Source of the DNA: Adineta steineri
Lineage: Eukaryota; Rotifera; Eurotatoria; Adinetida; Adinetidae
DNA: 64,000 nt
Direction: 5' to 3'
Assembly (NCBI GenBank): GCA_905250115.1
Contig: CAJNOI010000309.1
Coordinates: forward strand, 1 to 64,000
Shown here piece by piece: positions 28,688 to 41,018 of this stretch. The position numbers were made by a program, and so were the translations under genes. The stretch's first letter is position 1. Every line of letters begins with the position of its first letter. The notes beneath the pieces were generated by a model. That model had not been told where the DNA came from and made no database searches. It worked only from the letters and a program-made list of their open reading frames with translations.

Positions 28688-28912
28688 GGTCAAGTTAAGT
28701 GAACTCCAAATTTGAAGTTTACAAGTTTCAAGTTTTTTCGACAAACTGTAGCTTGTAACTGCTTTTTTTCTCTTGAGCATCACCAGCCGACTCAGTACAA
28801 TCCATAGTATCTATTAGAGCAATCAAAAACAGATAATGACAGTTTTCAGGTAGCTTTTCGCGAAAACTTCGACATCAGTAAACTCCAAATTTGGAGCATA
28901 CTTAACTTGGCC
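28688..28912 (+). mobile_element. MITE-like inverted-repeat element, family 1, copy 1
   Basis: A 225-base element whose ends are inverted copies of each other over about 35 bases. The left end begins GGTCAAGTTAAGTG and the right end closes CTTAACTTGGCC; each end holds the palindrome CTCCAAATTTGGAG or a near copy. The flanks are ATACTAATA (28679-28687) and ATATTAATA (28913-28921), a 9-base direct repeat with one mismatch. It codes for nothing. A second copy in inverse orientation lies in the mannosidase gene. Confidence 0.85.
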
Positions 28913-28921
28913 ATATTAATA

Positions 28922-29602
28922 GATCTTCCTGAAGGGATACTTTGTTACCATTATATTTCAAGTTTCACATAATTATTTGAACTATTACAATACTTTTCCT
29001 GTTTTTGATAATTTCAACTTTTTATTCTTTACGCATGAATAACAATCAATAGTTGTGAACTATATATGATTCTTATTTCGCATTTTGAACAATCATCATT
29101 CAGTTGAAAGAGCACATTGTTCTCAAAAAAGAATACATTAACCTTTTGCTTGAATGATAAGATGTCAATAAAGGAAATTTTTTCAAAATAAATAAACATT
29201 CAAAATGATACAGAGTAGTAATTTAATAACACTTCATTAAATGATGATAGACAAGAACACGATATATACTATTGACTGACTGCTTATCTTATTTATATTC
29301 ATTGAAGAAATACATTCAAATTTATTATTAAAATATATACCTGCAGATATTATGTGGCACGTGAAGATTAAATAACCACTTGCTTTATTTATGGCACTAT
29401 AGTATTATTCTTTTCACAAAGAAGAATAGATATTTCATCTCAGTTAATTATTCATTGTTCAACATGCTATCAAAAAAAATCGTTTTTTTCTTTCACAAAT
29501 ATCAGTTTGATATAGATGTGCGAAAAATTTTCCTAACATTTATTTTTATACAATTAACAAAACAATAATGAACTATGTAAGTAAGAATAAAAATCGAAGA
29601 TA
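28922..29602. other. AT-rich intergenic DNA
   Basis: About 680 bases between the element and the Rab gene stop. A 62-codon ORF at 29380-29568 shows no recognisable features. Nothing else was seen. Confidence 0.5.
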
Positions 29603-30825
29603 TCAAGTACTACAGCAATTTTCTTTTGATTGTTGTTTAGTATTGTAATCTAGAAAAAGATATAAATAATTCAGAATTTCTCTTTCAAATTAGTTCTTAC
29701 TATTTGAATTAAGACTAACAGCTAACTGAGTTTTTGCTGTTAATTTTTCAGTAGATGTATTTGATGAGTTTAATTGTTGTTTAACTAACATTTGATATGA
29801 TACACAAGCAATACGTTTAAAAAATTCTTGAACTTGATGTCCTGCATATTAATTATAATTTCTTAATATTTCTTAATTAAAATTCTTACCTGTTAATGAT
29901 GAAACACTCCAGAATTCCGCATTGACACGTTTCGCAGTTATACGAGCTGTTTGATCTATTTTTGCATAAACTTTATCATCTGTCTAAAAAATTTTAAAAA
30001 AAAGTATTTTTATATGATAGAATATTTAATCTTACAATTAAATCTCGTTTAGAACCAACTAAATATATAAGTGGATTATCAGTTGCAATTGTTTTTAAGG
30101 CTTCATTAATCCAACGTTCAGCACTTTTTAATGTATCAAGATCATTCATATCAAATACAGCTATGATTACGTGAGCACCACGATAATAAGCAGCTATTTT
30201 TTTTGTGAAATAGATGAATTTTAAGTATAATAGAGTATACCTAAATATATATTTACCTGCTATACATTTAAATCGTTCTTGTCCAGCAGTATCCCATATT
30301 TGTAATGACATAGGTACACCTAAAATCAAGAATTTTTCAACTTCAAAATCCACTCCAATTGTTGCTTTATAATTTCGATCAAATGTATTATGACATAGCC
30401 TAAAAATATTTATTTAAATCGATTTTAAATTTTTATAAATATTTATACCTTGTTGCTAAACATGATTTTCCTACGGCAACATCACCAATAAGAACTAATT
30501 TACAAATAAGATTCCTGAAAAAATCTTTCAAAATTAAAAATTTATCTGAAATAAATTTCTTTTATACATACGATGGTTTTTGACTACGTTGATTTGTTGA
30601 ATAATTTATAACATTCTCATCAAAACTAGGAAAAGCATCTATTGATGATAGATAACCATATGGCTATAGAAACAAAAAAAAAAGACAATTTTATATATAG
30701 ATAAATAATAAATATTATCAACATACAGGCACAAACTGATCAATTTTTCTATCGCTTGGAATACTATTTGTTAGAGTAGCAATTGGCATTTGTGATTCTA
30801 ATCGATAAAAAAGATTCGCATTCAT
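29603..30825 (-). CDS. RAB34/RAB36: Rab34/Rab36-like small GTPase
   Basis: Membrane-traffic GTPase. Exon 1 (30825-30727) begins MNANLFYRLESQMP; exon 2 is 30663-30572. The third carries the P-loop GDVAVGKS. Next come switch I (YKATIGVDFEVEKF), WDTAGQERFKCIA, AAYYRGAHVIIAVFD, the guanine-specificity motif GSKRDL (the family's NKxD position) and EFWSVSSLTG. VDFEVEKF, GQERFKCIA and GSKRDL are typical of Rab34/36. A read-through of exon 29701 upward would end NSNSKN without cysteines. However, a GTAAGA donor at 29700 and an acceptor at 29650 splice to a short last exon (29649-29603), which gives ENCCST and stop, a di-cysteine prenylation tail. In other animals Rab34 acts at the Golgi and in ciliogenesis. 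I cannot tell Rab34 from Rab36. Confidence 0.88.
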
Positions 30826-32000
30826 TTGTTCTATATATTTAATGTTACTTAGCAATACTCTCTTCCTCTCCTATAATAATTGAACACATATGGACAAGAG
30901 TGGCATCTTGAGGATATATATTTATAAATATTGAACGAAGACAAAAAAAAGTTCCTCTAGTTAGTTTTATCTTTTATACAACTTATTAGATGTTATAAAC
31001 AAAATCGATCATAAAGTGCGACCTTGTTTTTAAGTTAAGACGAACTAAAAATACAATTATTGAATACGATCTGCATCTATCAATAGAATATATTATTGAA
31101 GAGTATCATTTAGCTTGATTATACAGTGATTTATTATTATAATACGAATAGATAATTTAATTGAATATATAGTTATTTAAAAATTATGAATTAATCATTT
31201 TACTGATCAACAGAAAAAGATAGTCAAAAATCGTATAACTATTTTTTTTTGTTATAACCATTCCAACACATCTCTATTTCTACTAATCCAAATATTATTA
31301 AATGTATTTTTGTCTGTTGTTGTTTTTTTTCCATTCGTTTGCCAATCATCAAAATACAATAGACAAAAAAAAAAAATTATAAAAATTCATAAAAGTATTA
31401 TCTATTTGATTATTTCTATACTATTCTTTTAATATAATCAAATAGAGTTTTTTTCTATTGATCATTAATTATTTTTTTTTTTATAAAATGTACTGAATCA
31501 ATAATAATCAATTGAATCATATTCCTCATGGATATATCTTATAATTTGATCGAAAATAATGAATATACAAATATATACATATATGAATGTAAACAAACGT
31601 TTTTTGACCTTAAGAGAGAGAAGAAAAAAAAGACGATATTAGGATTTGTTTTATTCTTGAATTAACACAAAATACATCATGTCTAATCAATATTTATATT
31701 AGTTTTACTTGATAGTAAATACTAAGTCTAAAACTGTATTGATTATTTGTTATGGTTTTTTTTTCAAAGAATATCAAATACAAACTACATTGTTAAATAA
31801 TCCGCGCAAAACAAAATTTATATATATATATGTTATATATCGTGCATTGAAACAATGTCGATAATTAAACGTATGTCAACATTATCACAGTGTTGGAGAT
31901 ATATAGATATATGTGAGAATGAATTCTCATAAAGATAAAGCATAATTGTAATGGATTAAATCCCATAGTAAGATGTTGTCATCGAATCAAGATAATATTA
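30826..32000. other. Intergenic DNA upstream of the Rab gene
   Basis: Very AT-rich. It should contain the Rab promoter and the 3' UTR of the STUM-like gene, both on the minus strand. No other gene was recognised. Confidence 0.5.
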
Positions 32001-34541
32001 TCATACACCATCAAATTCATTTGTATCTTCAATGACAGGTGGTACACGTGGTGCAATCATGTGTGTTACAAATGGTTGAGTATGGGTATCAACACTTGAT
32101 TGACGACGTACATAAAATGGTGTTGCCTGTGTTGTATTATTTTTATTACCTGAAAAGAATAATGAATAATACAATAGACAGAGTATTCGTTTTCTAGAAG
32201 AAAGATTTTTGTTCTAATAGAAATTATGCTGACAGGCTTGCTAATCAGAAGGAAAGAATTCAATGTTTTTCTTTCTTAAAACAATCAATTAGTAGACGTA
32301 TTCAATAGACATTATGATTTTCTTACTTATAAATAACTCATATAATTTTTGAGATTAACCATACATTTTCAGTACTTTCTTCAATGATATTTATCTGTTT
32401 CAATTAATTCAAATAGAATTTTTCTAACGACGATTAAAATGGCACAATAATCTCTTTTTTTTCCTAACAAAAACCCAACTTTTTCTTCTCTGATTTACGT
32501 CATTGTTATGCTAGTTAAATAAATGCACATACATTTTGACATGCAATAATTTATCTTCAGGCAATCAAATCAAAAAAAGAAACTTTAGTTATTAGGTCAT
32601 AATGTTTTTTTTTCTTTTGTGAAATAGTTTGCTATATGATCTCTAAATTATACCATTAATATCCGGAAGTCTTATATCGATTTACTTCTCGTAGATTCTA
32701 ATGATCATCAATTTCGATTGATGGTTAGATTTGAATTCATATGAAAAAAAGAAATCAGCTTCGATTTTATTATATTATTTTTACTATCTACTGATCTAAT
32801 AAATTGTTATTAAATAGAAGAAAAAGGATGTCGAACTGACTCGACAAGTATCTCTAATTGAATGATACTCATCTTATAAATAGACTTTATAATTGATCTA
32901 TAAACAGTTCTTATTCATATACGAAAAAGAATTATAATAATATTTCTATTCTTACTAATATAATTGTAAATTCAATTTTTTGCAATGAATTAATCTCATG
33001 ATTTATTAGTTATATGCATTTCAATTACTTTTCTTAATCGGTTGTAATAAATTTAATTAATTCTTTAATAGTATTTAGATTTTTATACCTGATAATTGAA
33101 TAAATAGTATACCCCATCGAACTGACCAAATCCATCCAACTAGTAAGAAAATAGTTGCAATTTGTAAAAGAGCTGCAAGAAGATTATATAAACATGCAAC
33201 AATATTTTTTTCATAATCATGTTTGCCACAACAAAAAACAGCGAATGCACTAATTAATGTCCCTGAAAATAGAAAAAAAAAAGAAAACGTCCTAAGTATG
33301 AGAAGATAAGCATATATGTTTTTTTAGTAATCAATTTGTTGACAAGATATTTATTCTTCTTGTTCGCTTCTATGCTTTCATTATCGTGTGTTGTTGTTGT
33401 CACGATGTAATTCGATGATACTGATGTTCGATCTGTTAAGAATACTTACATTTACTAAAAACTCTTATGTTTTCATGCATTTATAATAATATTTTAATCT
33501 GTGTTATCTGATCGTTAAACGAAATTTGTATACATATAAAATTACTAATGAAATTCTAGTTGGTTCATATAACACAAAATAAGAAATTGTTTTAGAGAAA
33601 ATAACATATTGTACACATGTTTATCACGAGAAACTCATAGGGGAAAAAAGAGAAGAATAGGCTAATATCTGCCCATTTAATGATGGACTTATTTATTATT
33701 ATGAAGCGCACAGCAGGATATTGTCGTTAGACTAGTTGACATATACCAATCATTTGTACGCATATGTAACTGCTAATGTACAGAAACATCGTATGACTTT
33801 TGTTTTTAATAATATATATCGTATATTCTATCTTTTTCTTCGATTGATCAATGCAATCAAGAATATTATCAACATGCGTTAATGTTGTTATTATCACTAT
33901 AATTGTAAAGGACGGATTAAATATTGTGTGAGAAGAAGCTACCATAACAACAATAATAAATAATCAAATTCAAGGAAACCTGTCCGCATGTCAACAAAAT
34001 CAGTATGGCAACTATGCTGATGAATTACAGCAGGGAACATGCGCATATGTTGACAATTAAGATGAGAAAGAAAAATGATATATGAGAAAGAAATTAAAAA
34101 CTATAAGACGAGAAATTCGAAGTATGTTGAGTAGTGTCTTTAACATAGATAAGGATTTTGCTTTAGGGATACATATCTTCAATATTACTCTTATCGATTT
34201 TTCCATTTATCTATTTATGTCTCCTATATAAACTGACATATTGTTTTATTTTTATTAAAATAGATATATATATATATTTATTTAATACCTGTTCCTGGTA
34301 ATATAAGATTGAGTACAAAACAAATAGATGCTAAAGCACGTGGCATTTGAGGAACAGCTCGTCGAAATATCCCTTGATTAACTTTAGCTGAATTTGCACC
34401 TTTATTTACTGATGATCGTTTATTTGATGATATCGATACATGACTAGAACGAGGATTGCGATTACTTGCAATAGCACCATCCGTTGTGCGTGAACGAGTT
34501 TCATCAATATTGGTTAATTGTGATGATGATGCCATTTTCAT
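32001..34541 (-). CDS. STUM: STUM/SPEC3-family membrane protein
   Basis: Three exons: 34541-34289, 33262-33089 and 32149-32001, with phases that join cleanly (253, 174 and 149 bases). The product is about 191 residues. The N-terminus is Ser/Thr/Asn-rich and polar (about 65 residues). The first hydrophobic segment is ALASICFVLNLILPGTG, then TLISAFAVFCCGKHDYEKN. A second hydrophobic segment follows: VACLYNLLAALLQIATIFLL, then VGWIWSVRWGI. The tail is polar. LNxxxPGxGTLxSAF, a short Cys-rich loop and xGWIxSxxWG are the signature of SPEC3/Stum proteins. Drosophila Stum is needed in proprioceptive neurons and SPEC3 was first described from sea-urchin cilia. The two ~1 kb introns are long for this genome. 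Confidence 0.9.
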
Positions 34542-37500
34542 TTTTTGTTTAGAAAAAATAATTTTTCTCTTTCCTTCTTATATATTAGCGTTATCAGAAA
34601 TCTAAAAGTAAGAGTAAAACAAAAATGATAGTTCTTAGTATTTTTTCTGTTCTAATCTACATCATAAATAATTCGAGGAAATCACACACACACACACATA
34701 CAGTCTACACATCACTAGTTTCCTACTGCTTTGGACTAAATGTGTCCTCTAACATTGGATAGAGAAAGGGGAACAAGAGGAAAAGAAAAGAGTGTGGGCA
34801 ACGTTGTCGACGACAAGCTGTACGAGCTATCGTCTTTACCGTCTCTTCGTCATTCTCTTATAACGAGTGTCTTTCGTCTCTTTTGTCTCTATCTACTACT
34901 CGTCTTCTTATTTGCCTCTTATTCTCTCATTCTTGAAAAAAAACAGTTTCTCCTAGATTCTTCCTTTTTTTTACTACAATTTTGGGATAACACACTTCTA
35001 TCATTTGTATTCTGTACAGCACTACTGAGACTGACATATACGACCAAACACAACAACAACAACAACAACAACAACAACTATGATCATCGTCTCATATTCT
35101 TATAGGCTGGAGATGTTCTATAGCTATCTATCTATCTTGTTTGCTTAAAACAAGCACGTATACAAATGAGACAACTAGATCTATAGAAATAATAATCAAG
35201 GCACTTTAAAGTGCGTACATGTTGTATATGTGTATATATAAATCTTTAGAATCTATTGATCAATAACTGATTATTATTATTTTATATATCAAAAAAAATA
35301 AAATCTAAATGTATTCGTTCAATATTATCAAATATATTTATTTATTGATTAACAGTTATAGATATTTTTCTGATGTCAAGGATAATTTCATAAGAGCACT
35401 TTGTCTTTGTCAAGAGTACTTGAAAAGAAAAACAAAAACGAACGATAATATTTAGTTAATAATACTATGAACTTGTCAATCAAGTTATTGATTAATATTC
35501 TAATTAAAATCGACAAAAATGTTTGCTAGAAATAAAATTTTTTATCTAATAATGATTTACTATCTATCATATGTTCTTGTTTTATATACCTTATGAAATA
35601 TATAATCGAGAAAAATTTGACAAGCAAGAAATGAATTGATTTCATATGACATTTTTACGATTCGATTATATGAGAATAGAAATTTATTGGCATCATTAAA
35701 GTTTTAATATCTACTCTTATTCTATTGCGAGAGATTTTGATTTCGGTTAGAAATTATTTAACATCAGTCGTCTAAACTTTATTAATTAGTTTGTTGTACG
35801 ATAAAATAATTATGGCTGTAAAAAATAGATATCGATCAAAAAAAAATACTTACTATTTTCTAAAGAACATCTGTCAGAAATAACAGATTTATAGGAGACC
35901 TTGAACTTCATGTGTCATTATAAGATATCAATCTTTTCTTTGTGAAACTTGTTTTAATCATATATCAATATTTGGAAACTTATTAATCTTGTTCTTTGCT
36001 TTTTAATGGCTACTATTAGTTTGTCTTTCATTCCGTGAATGGAATAGATAAATTACAGTCAGCTTAATTTATTAAATGAAAAAATCAATGCGTTATTATC
36101 AACGTATATTTTGTATAGAATGATTATTTGAGTTATTGATAGAATTAATGATAAAGGATAACTCTTAATATTCAATGTATGAATTACTTTTTATTTTGAA
36201 GAGTTTAGAATATTTTAAGAAAAAAAAAGAAGATAGACTCTCGTGGTCTACATACATTTCTACGACTTAATTGATCAACATTTTATCTAATAAAATTGCT
36301 ATCGAATAGTTTATTAATAATTCATAGAAAGATTTCTCGTTCAACAATCATCATTTAATGCTAATATTCTTTATATCTTTTTAGGTTTTTCTTTAAATGT
36401 GCGTGTTTTTAGGGTTGTGATTGATCACATGGTCTTCATCTTTTTATTTATTCCTTGTACCGTTAGGATGTCAGGATCACAGTTTATGAAAAATAAAATG
36501 TATATATTATGATCGAATTATATTGAATTCATGCAAAATTTGCAATTGAAAAGGCCACAAATAATATATCTGATTAGACAAAAAACATATGAAATGTCTT
36601 AACAAATTTTAAACTCAAGAGGAAATCTCATAGCGTGTGTACTGAAAAACTTTATTAGACGGGAAATATATGTCAAAAATAATACATCGAAATTTTACAA
36701 TCGAGACACAAAATCATAAAAATGTCTTAGTATTTTTCTAGATCTAATAAAATATTTTATTTTTTATTAATATCTCTTTTAAATAGAGATTGATTGATTG
36801 TTTGCAGATGTAATTTCAATATTCATGTTATAATCTAAGATAATATTGTTCAAATTTTATGAATAATGTAATTTATATCTGTATGATTTTTAATATACAG
36901 TACAGTATTTTCTACGACAAAAGCCTTGAGAATTGCAAATAATCAGTGGATACTAATTGGGTAATAACAGGAAAAGAGAGTGCCTTTTGCCTGATTGAAT
37001 TGGCAGATGTTATCGAGAAAAAAAAGAAATATACATTTTTTTTTATTATTTCACTAAAAAATAAAATTTATTATTGTTTATAAATGATTATTTTTAGACT
37101 TTTTTTTCTCATTATTCAAAGTGAATCGTCTATATGAAAATCAATTTTAGATATTGTCAAATTGTACTTAAAATTTATGAGTTATAAATTCTTCGATAGA
37201 AACTGACATATTGAATATCTACGTAAGTGAAGTATCTTTTTAATAAAAAAAAGTTTCATAAATAATTTAAAAAAAGAATATAAAATTCGTTAGACTTCAT
37301 ATATATATATGTGAAGTATTTTTCTAGGCAAATTATTTCCAGATGTCACATCGCCTTATCTCACACAGCATAAATAGACTAAATAAATCATTCCCTGCTT
37401 GATTGCTTGGTTGTTCTAAACAAAAGAAAGAATTTAGATCAACTAGATTTTTTTTTCCATTGGATATTATTAATACAATTAAACGATAGGAAAATTCCAT

Positions 37501-38058
37501 TAGTATATTTTTCAGCTGATTAGAACTTTCATAAAAGAAAAGACCGACGACGGCCACCATCTAGTTTATCAAATTTTTTGTTTTTTTTTTGACATGTTAT
37601 ATAATATTGTATTATTCGACTGAATCTCATAAGAAATCTAGAAGATATAAAATAAATGTACCATGAAAATGACACGCTTTTGTTTTCTTTTTTTCTCCTT
37701 GATTATTGCTTGCTTATGTTTCGTAATTCGTCATTTATATTTGAGTGTTTATTTCAGAATAAATAAACCAAGAAACCTTGACAAGTCAAAGAAATCAAGG
37801 GTAACGAACAAAAATACGTTAACCATACTCTTTCAAATTCATTAGAAAGATTTTTTCTCACATTAACACAAAACCTAGATATTTAATTAAAAAGTCTGTA
37901 TTGTATCGTTAGATATCTATATGTAAATAACGAAACATATACAACACTCTCGTAATTGATAAACATATCTCATTGTACAAGTACAATAACATATGTATAA
38001 AAAATGAACGTTGACAAAATGTATGAGATATACATAAAGATGATACGAAAAAAAATCT
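34542..38058. other. 3.5 kb intergenic region without a supported gene
   Basis: Contains a CA run near 34685-34700, an (AAC)n run at 35050-35079 and AT-rich DNA. The 121-codon ORF at 34740-35105 is mostly Leu/Phe/Ser-rich and ends in the Asn run encoded by (AAC)n, so it is not called. The first part probably holds the STUM-like 5' UTR and promoter. Confidence 0.55.
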
Positions 38059-38734
38059 TTAAAAAAGTATCCTTTTTAATCTAGTTAATATCAATATTTG
38101 AAATCCAAATATAAAATATGGTAATAAATTGCTTTTAATAGACGAAGCTCGATTACACATTTCTTTTGCACACATACAAAATCTTCCTGTGCTAAAATTT
38201 GCTCCAGTTGCATGTCGATAACAAACATCGATTTTTGATAAACGAAAAAGAAAATAATCATTTAAACAACCACGACGTACATAGGTATCATTTGTTGATA
38301 TTCCATCAAAATGAAAAAATTTTACACAATAATCAGCACATTCAACTGTACGATTAGCACGATGCATTTTAAATGGATCGCCACAATAATCATCAACACG
38401 TGAATCACATTGGTAACAAACAAATTTTGCCATACTACATGTTTCTTTTGCTACAACAACAAGTAACGTACGTAATTGATGGATTAATATAGACAGATAA
38501 ACACTAGACAACTGTTTCAATAGAAAAAAGAAACCATAGAATAGTATATAAATGTATACATATATATATATATCTTCATGGTCAAAACAAAACAATATAC
38601 AATCAATGAAAATCAATCTTCATTAGTTGAAAAATTATGAATTTTTTTTTTTGTTTGACTTTAAAGATGTATATATATATATATATGTGTATGATAAGGT
38701 AGTTAATATACTTACAACTTTCATCGTGTACCAT
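38059..38734 (-). CDS. Ly6/uPAR-like (three-finger fold) cell-surface protein
   Basis: The supported core is the exon 38450-38059. It encodes FVCYQCDSRVDDYC, a central CADYC, then RGCLNDYF, a late CYRHATG and a closing CMCAKEMCNRA. An N-terminal CxxC pair and a C-terminal CxCxxxxCN are hallmarks of Ly6/uPAR and Quiver/Sleepless-type domains. A hydrophobic C-terminal segment (LLPYFIFGFQILILT) could be a GPI-attachment signal, although basic residues follow it. The start is uncertain. A splice from 38734-38716 (MVHDES, donor GTAAGT) to 38450 keeps frame but gives no signal peptide. An unspliced reading from 38616 adds a hydrophobic but low-complexity leader. A signal-peptide exon may have been missed. 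Ligand and role are unknown. Confidence 0.6.
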
Positions 38735-41018
38735 TCGGTACGACGGTTAATAAAATGAAGAAAATTGAATTTAAATATTAATTAAAATCATAATTTTAAC
38801 TGAAAGTTTATCTAAAAGAAAGATTTTTAATTGAAGTAGAAAATTTAGTAAATATGACAGACTAAGATATATTAATATACGTGTGAATTTTATGAATGTC
38901 CAGTAATTAATTGATTAGACCTTGAAATTGCTATTACTGATCTATCGATACAGACTTGGTAAGCGAGAGAGAGAGAGAGGCCATCATCAGCTTCGTTCTC
39001 GCTAGTATGAATTTGGTTAAGCCACTAGCTTCTGTTTGCTATTCCCTCTTGTTCTTTTCTTTTTTTTCTTTTTTTATTCGCTTTGTCATCATCGACACAA
39101 CAACAAATTGGGGCTAATGCGCTGCGTTCCGCTTTCTTCTCGCCTTGTCCTATCTATGTATCTTATGCATCCATCTATATATTGTATGCTATATTTTGTT
39201 AGGAGTAAGCTCGTTTAGACAAAACGCTAAGATGGGATTCCGCCTATTCAATTTGGTACTTAATGCTAAAGATGTCAAAGAAGACGAGTCAGTATGGTAC
39301 GAATATATAATTTGAGTGACAAGATCGATGCGTAAAATCATCGATTCAATCATCAATAAATTTCGTGTCATACAGAAATTAACAAGTTGTAGTTTTTTTT
39401 GTTTTTTAAATAGACGATAAGAAGTGCAGGTGTTTCTATGGGGAAACTACTATTGTTCTCATTTCTACCTTTTTTTTTCATACCACTCTCGTTGCCATCA
39501 AATATACAAAATCATGTAATGGAACAAATAATAATAGCACTTGATCATTCATTCATAGCACAACACTTTCATCTTGATTTCTTAGAGTGATTTTTTTTCT
39601 TGCCTTTCTATATTATTATCAATCTAGATGCATCTTGATATTTATATAAGTACTTACTTCTATATTTGATTTTGTAATTTTGTGATTAAGATAGTCATAT
39701 CGGATGTAATGTTCTCTATACTTCTATTTGTTATTATGCGTTTTATAGCTTGTGTATATATATATATATATTTCCTTTTTACGAGTTTTGTTTCTTCCTT
39801 CTCTCTTACCTCTCGTTTTACTGATGACTTACCGTTGTAAGTTACAATGAACAAATCGCTAGAAGAACCGCCTACTATGCCAAACATTTTTTGTTCGTCT
39901 TTTTTTATGTTACATACATATTCTCTCGGTTTTTTTTTCTATTACCGTTTTTTGTCGACATTTTTTATTGTTATTCCTGTTAAAGGCAAAGCAAAATGAT
40001 TTTGTCGCTTGCACATAATCGAGGAAGTAATAATAAGCAGAAGAAAAAGAGAAAAATGTAATGCGTTAAAGAGACTGTTGACACTTAGTTGTCGATGCTA
40101 CCATTACCGTCTATTTCTCTCTCTTCTTGATGTCGTTAAGTTTTTCTACTTAGATAAAAAATGATGTAATGATAGAAAATGCATGAATTAACTTGTCTCG
40201 AGAATAAAAAACGTGTGCTACGAGACAATATATTTGCGTACATTGCTTGTGATTCTATAAATTAGAATGTATCTTTGATTTATGATTTGATAATATCTAA
40301 TAGTAATATTTAGACAGATAGATTGATGACTTTTATATTATCTAGATTGAGAAATTCGAGTAGTTCTTGATCTAACATAACAAAATCATGTATTATAATA
40401 GATTTCAAGTGTTATATATTTCACCGATAGCGTTAGTAAATACACAATGACATTCCGTTATAAATCACTCTTAGAAATTTTGTTTTGTTAAACGGAGAAC
40501 GAGCTTTAGGCACAAGCTTAAAAATATATATTAAAAAAAGAAAAGAAAAAAGAAACAGGTAGATTTAATACTTAATAACCGGATATTATTTCAATTTCAA
40601 GTTAAAATGAAGAAAAAAAACACATAATCTAATTTTAATATTTATTCATCATAGTTGACGAACCGAAAAAGAAATTAAATAGACATTTCATTTTTTTCTT
40701 CTTTCTATCATCATTTACGCTTCTTCAAATTTCAATTAAACGGATATTAAACTGTATCTAGTAGAAGATGCAACATAAAAAAATGATAATACTTATAAAG
40801 CCAAAATTTCCGGTAAGATTACGATTAACTTAATTTGAACAGACAGTTATAGAATAGAAAAGAAATTTTATAGCATGCTAATATATCTATTCTTTTGCAT
40901 GATTACAAGCTTCCTATTTACTATGGTTGACATAGTCATATAATATATATTTTGTCATATTATCTTTTACAAACAATATAAAAAAAAGAAAGAAAAAGAT
41001 TATAGACACAAGAGATTA
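38735..41018. other. Intergenic DNA, no supported gene
   Basis: AT-rich, with a GA run near 38966-38980, a TA run near 39758-39770 and several T-rich stretches. Three ORFs of 60-75 codons are low complexity. The right part should include the 3' UTR of the mannosidase gene. Confidence 0.5.

Noticed and set aside
34740-35105. 121-codon ORF upstream of the STUM-like gene
   Set aside because: Leu/Phe/Ser-rich low complexity ending in an Asn run from (AAC)n; no domain, no splice or homology support.
37333-37845. Two ORFs of 60-75 codons in the 3.5 kb intergenic region
   Set aside because: Single short frames on opposite strands with no domain or splice context; consistent with chance in AT-rich DNA.
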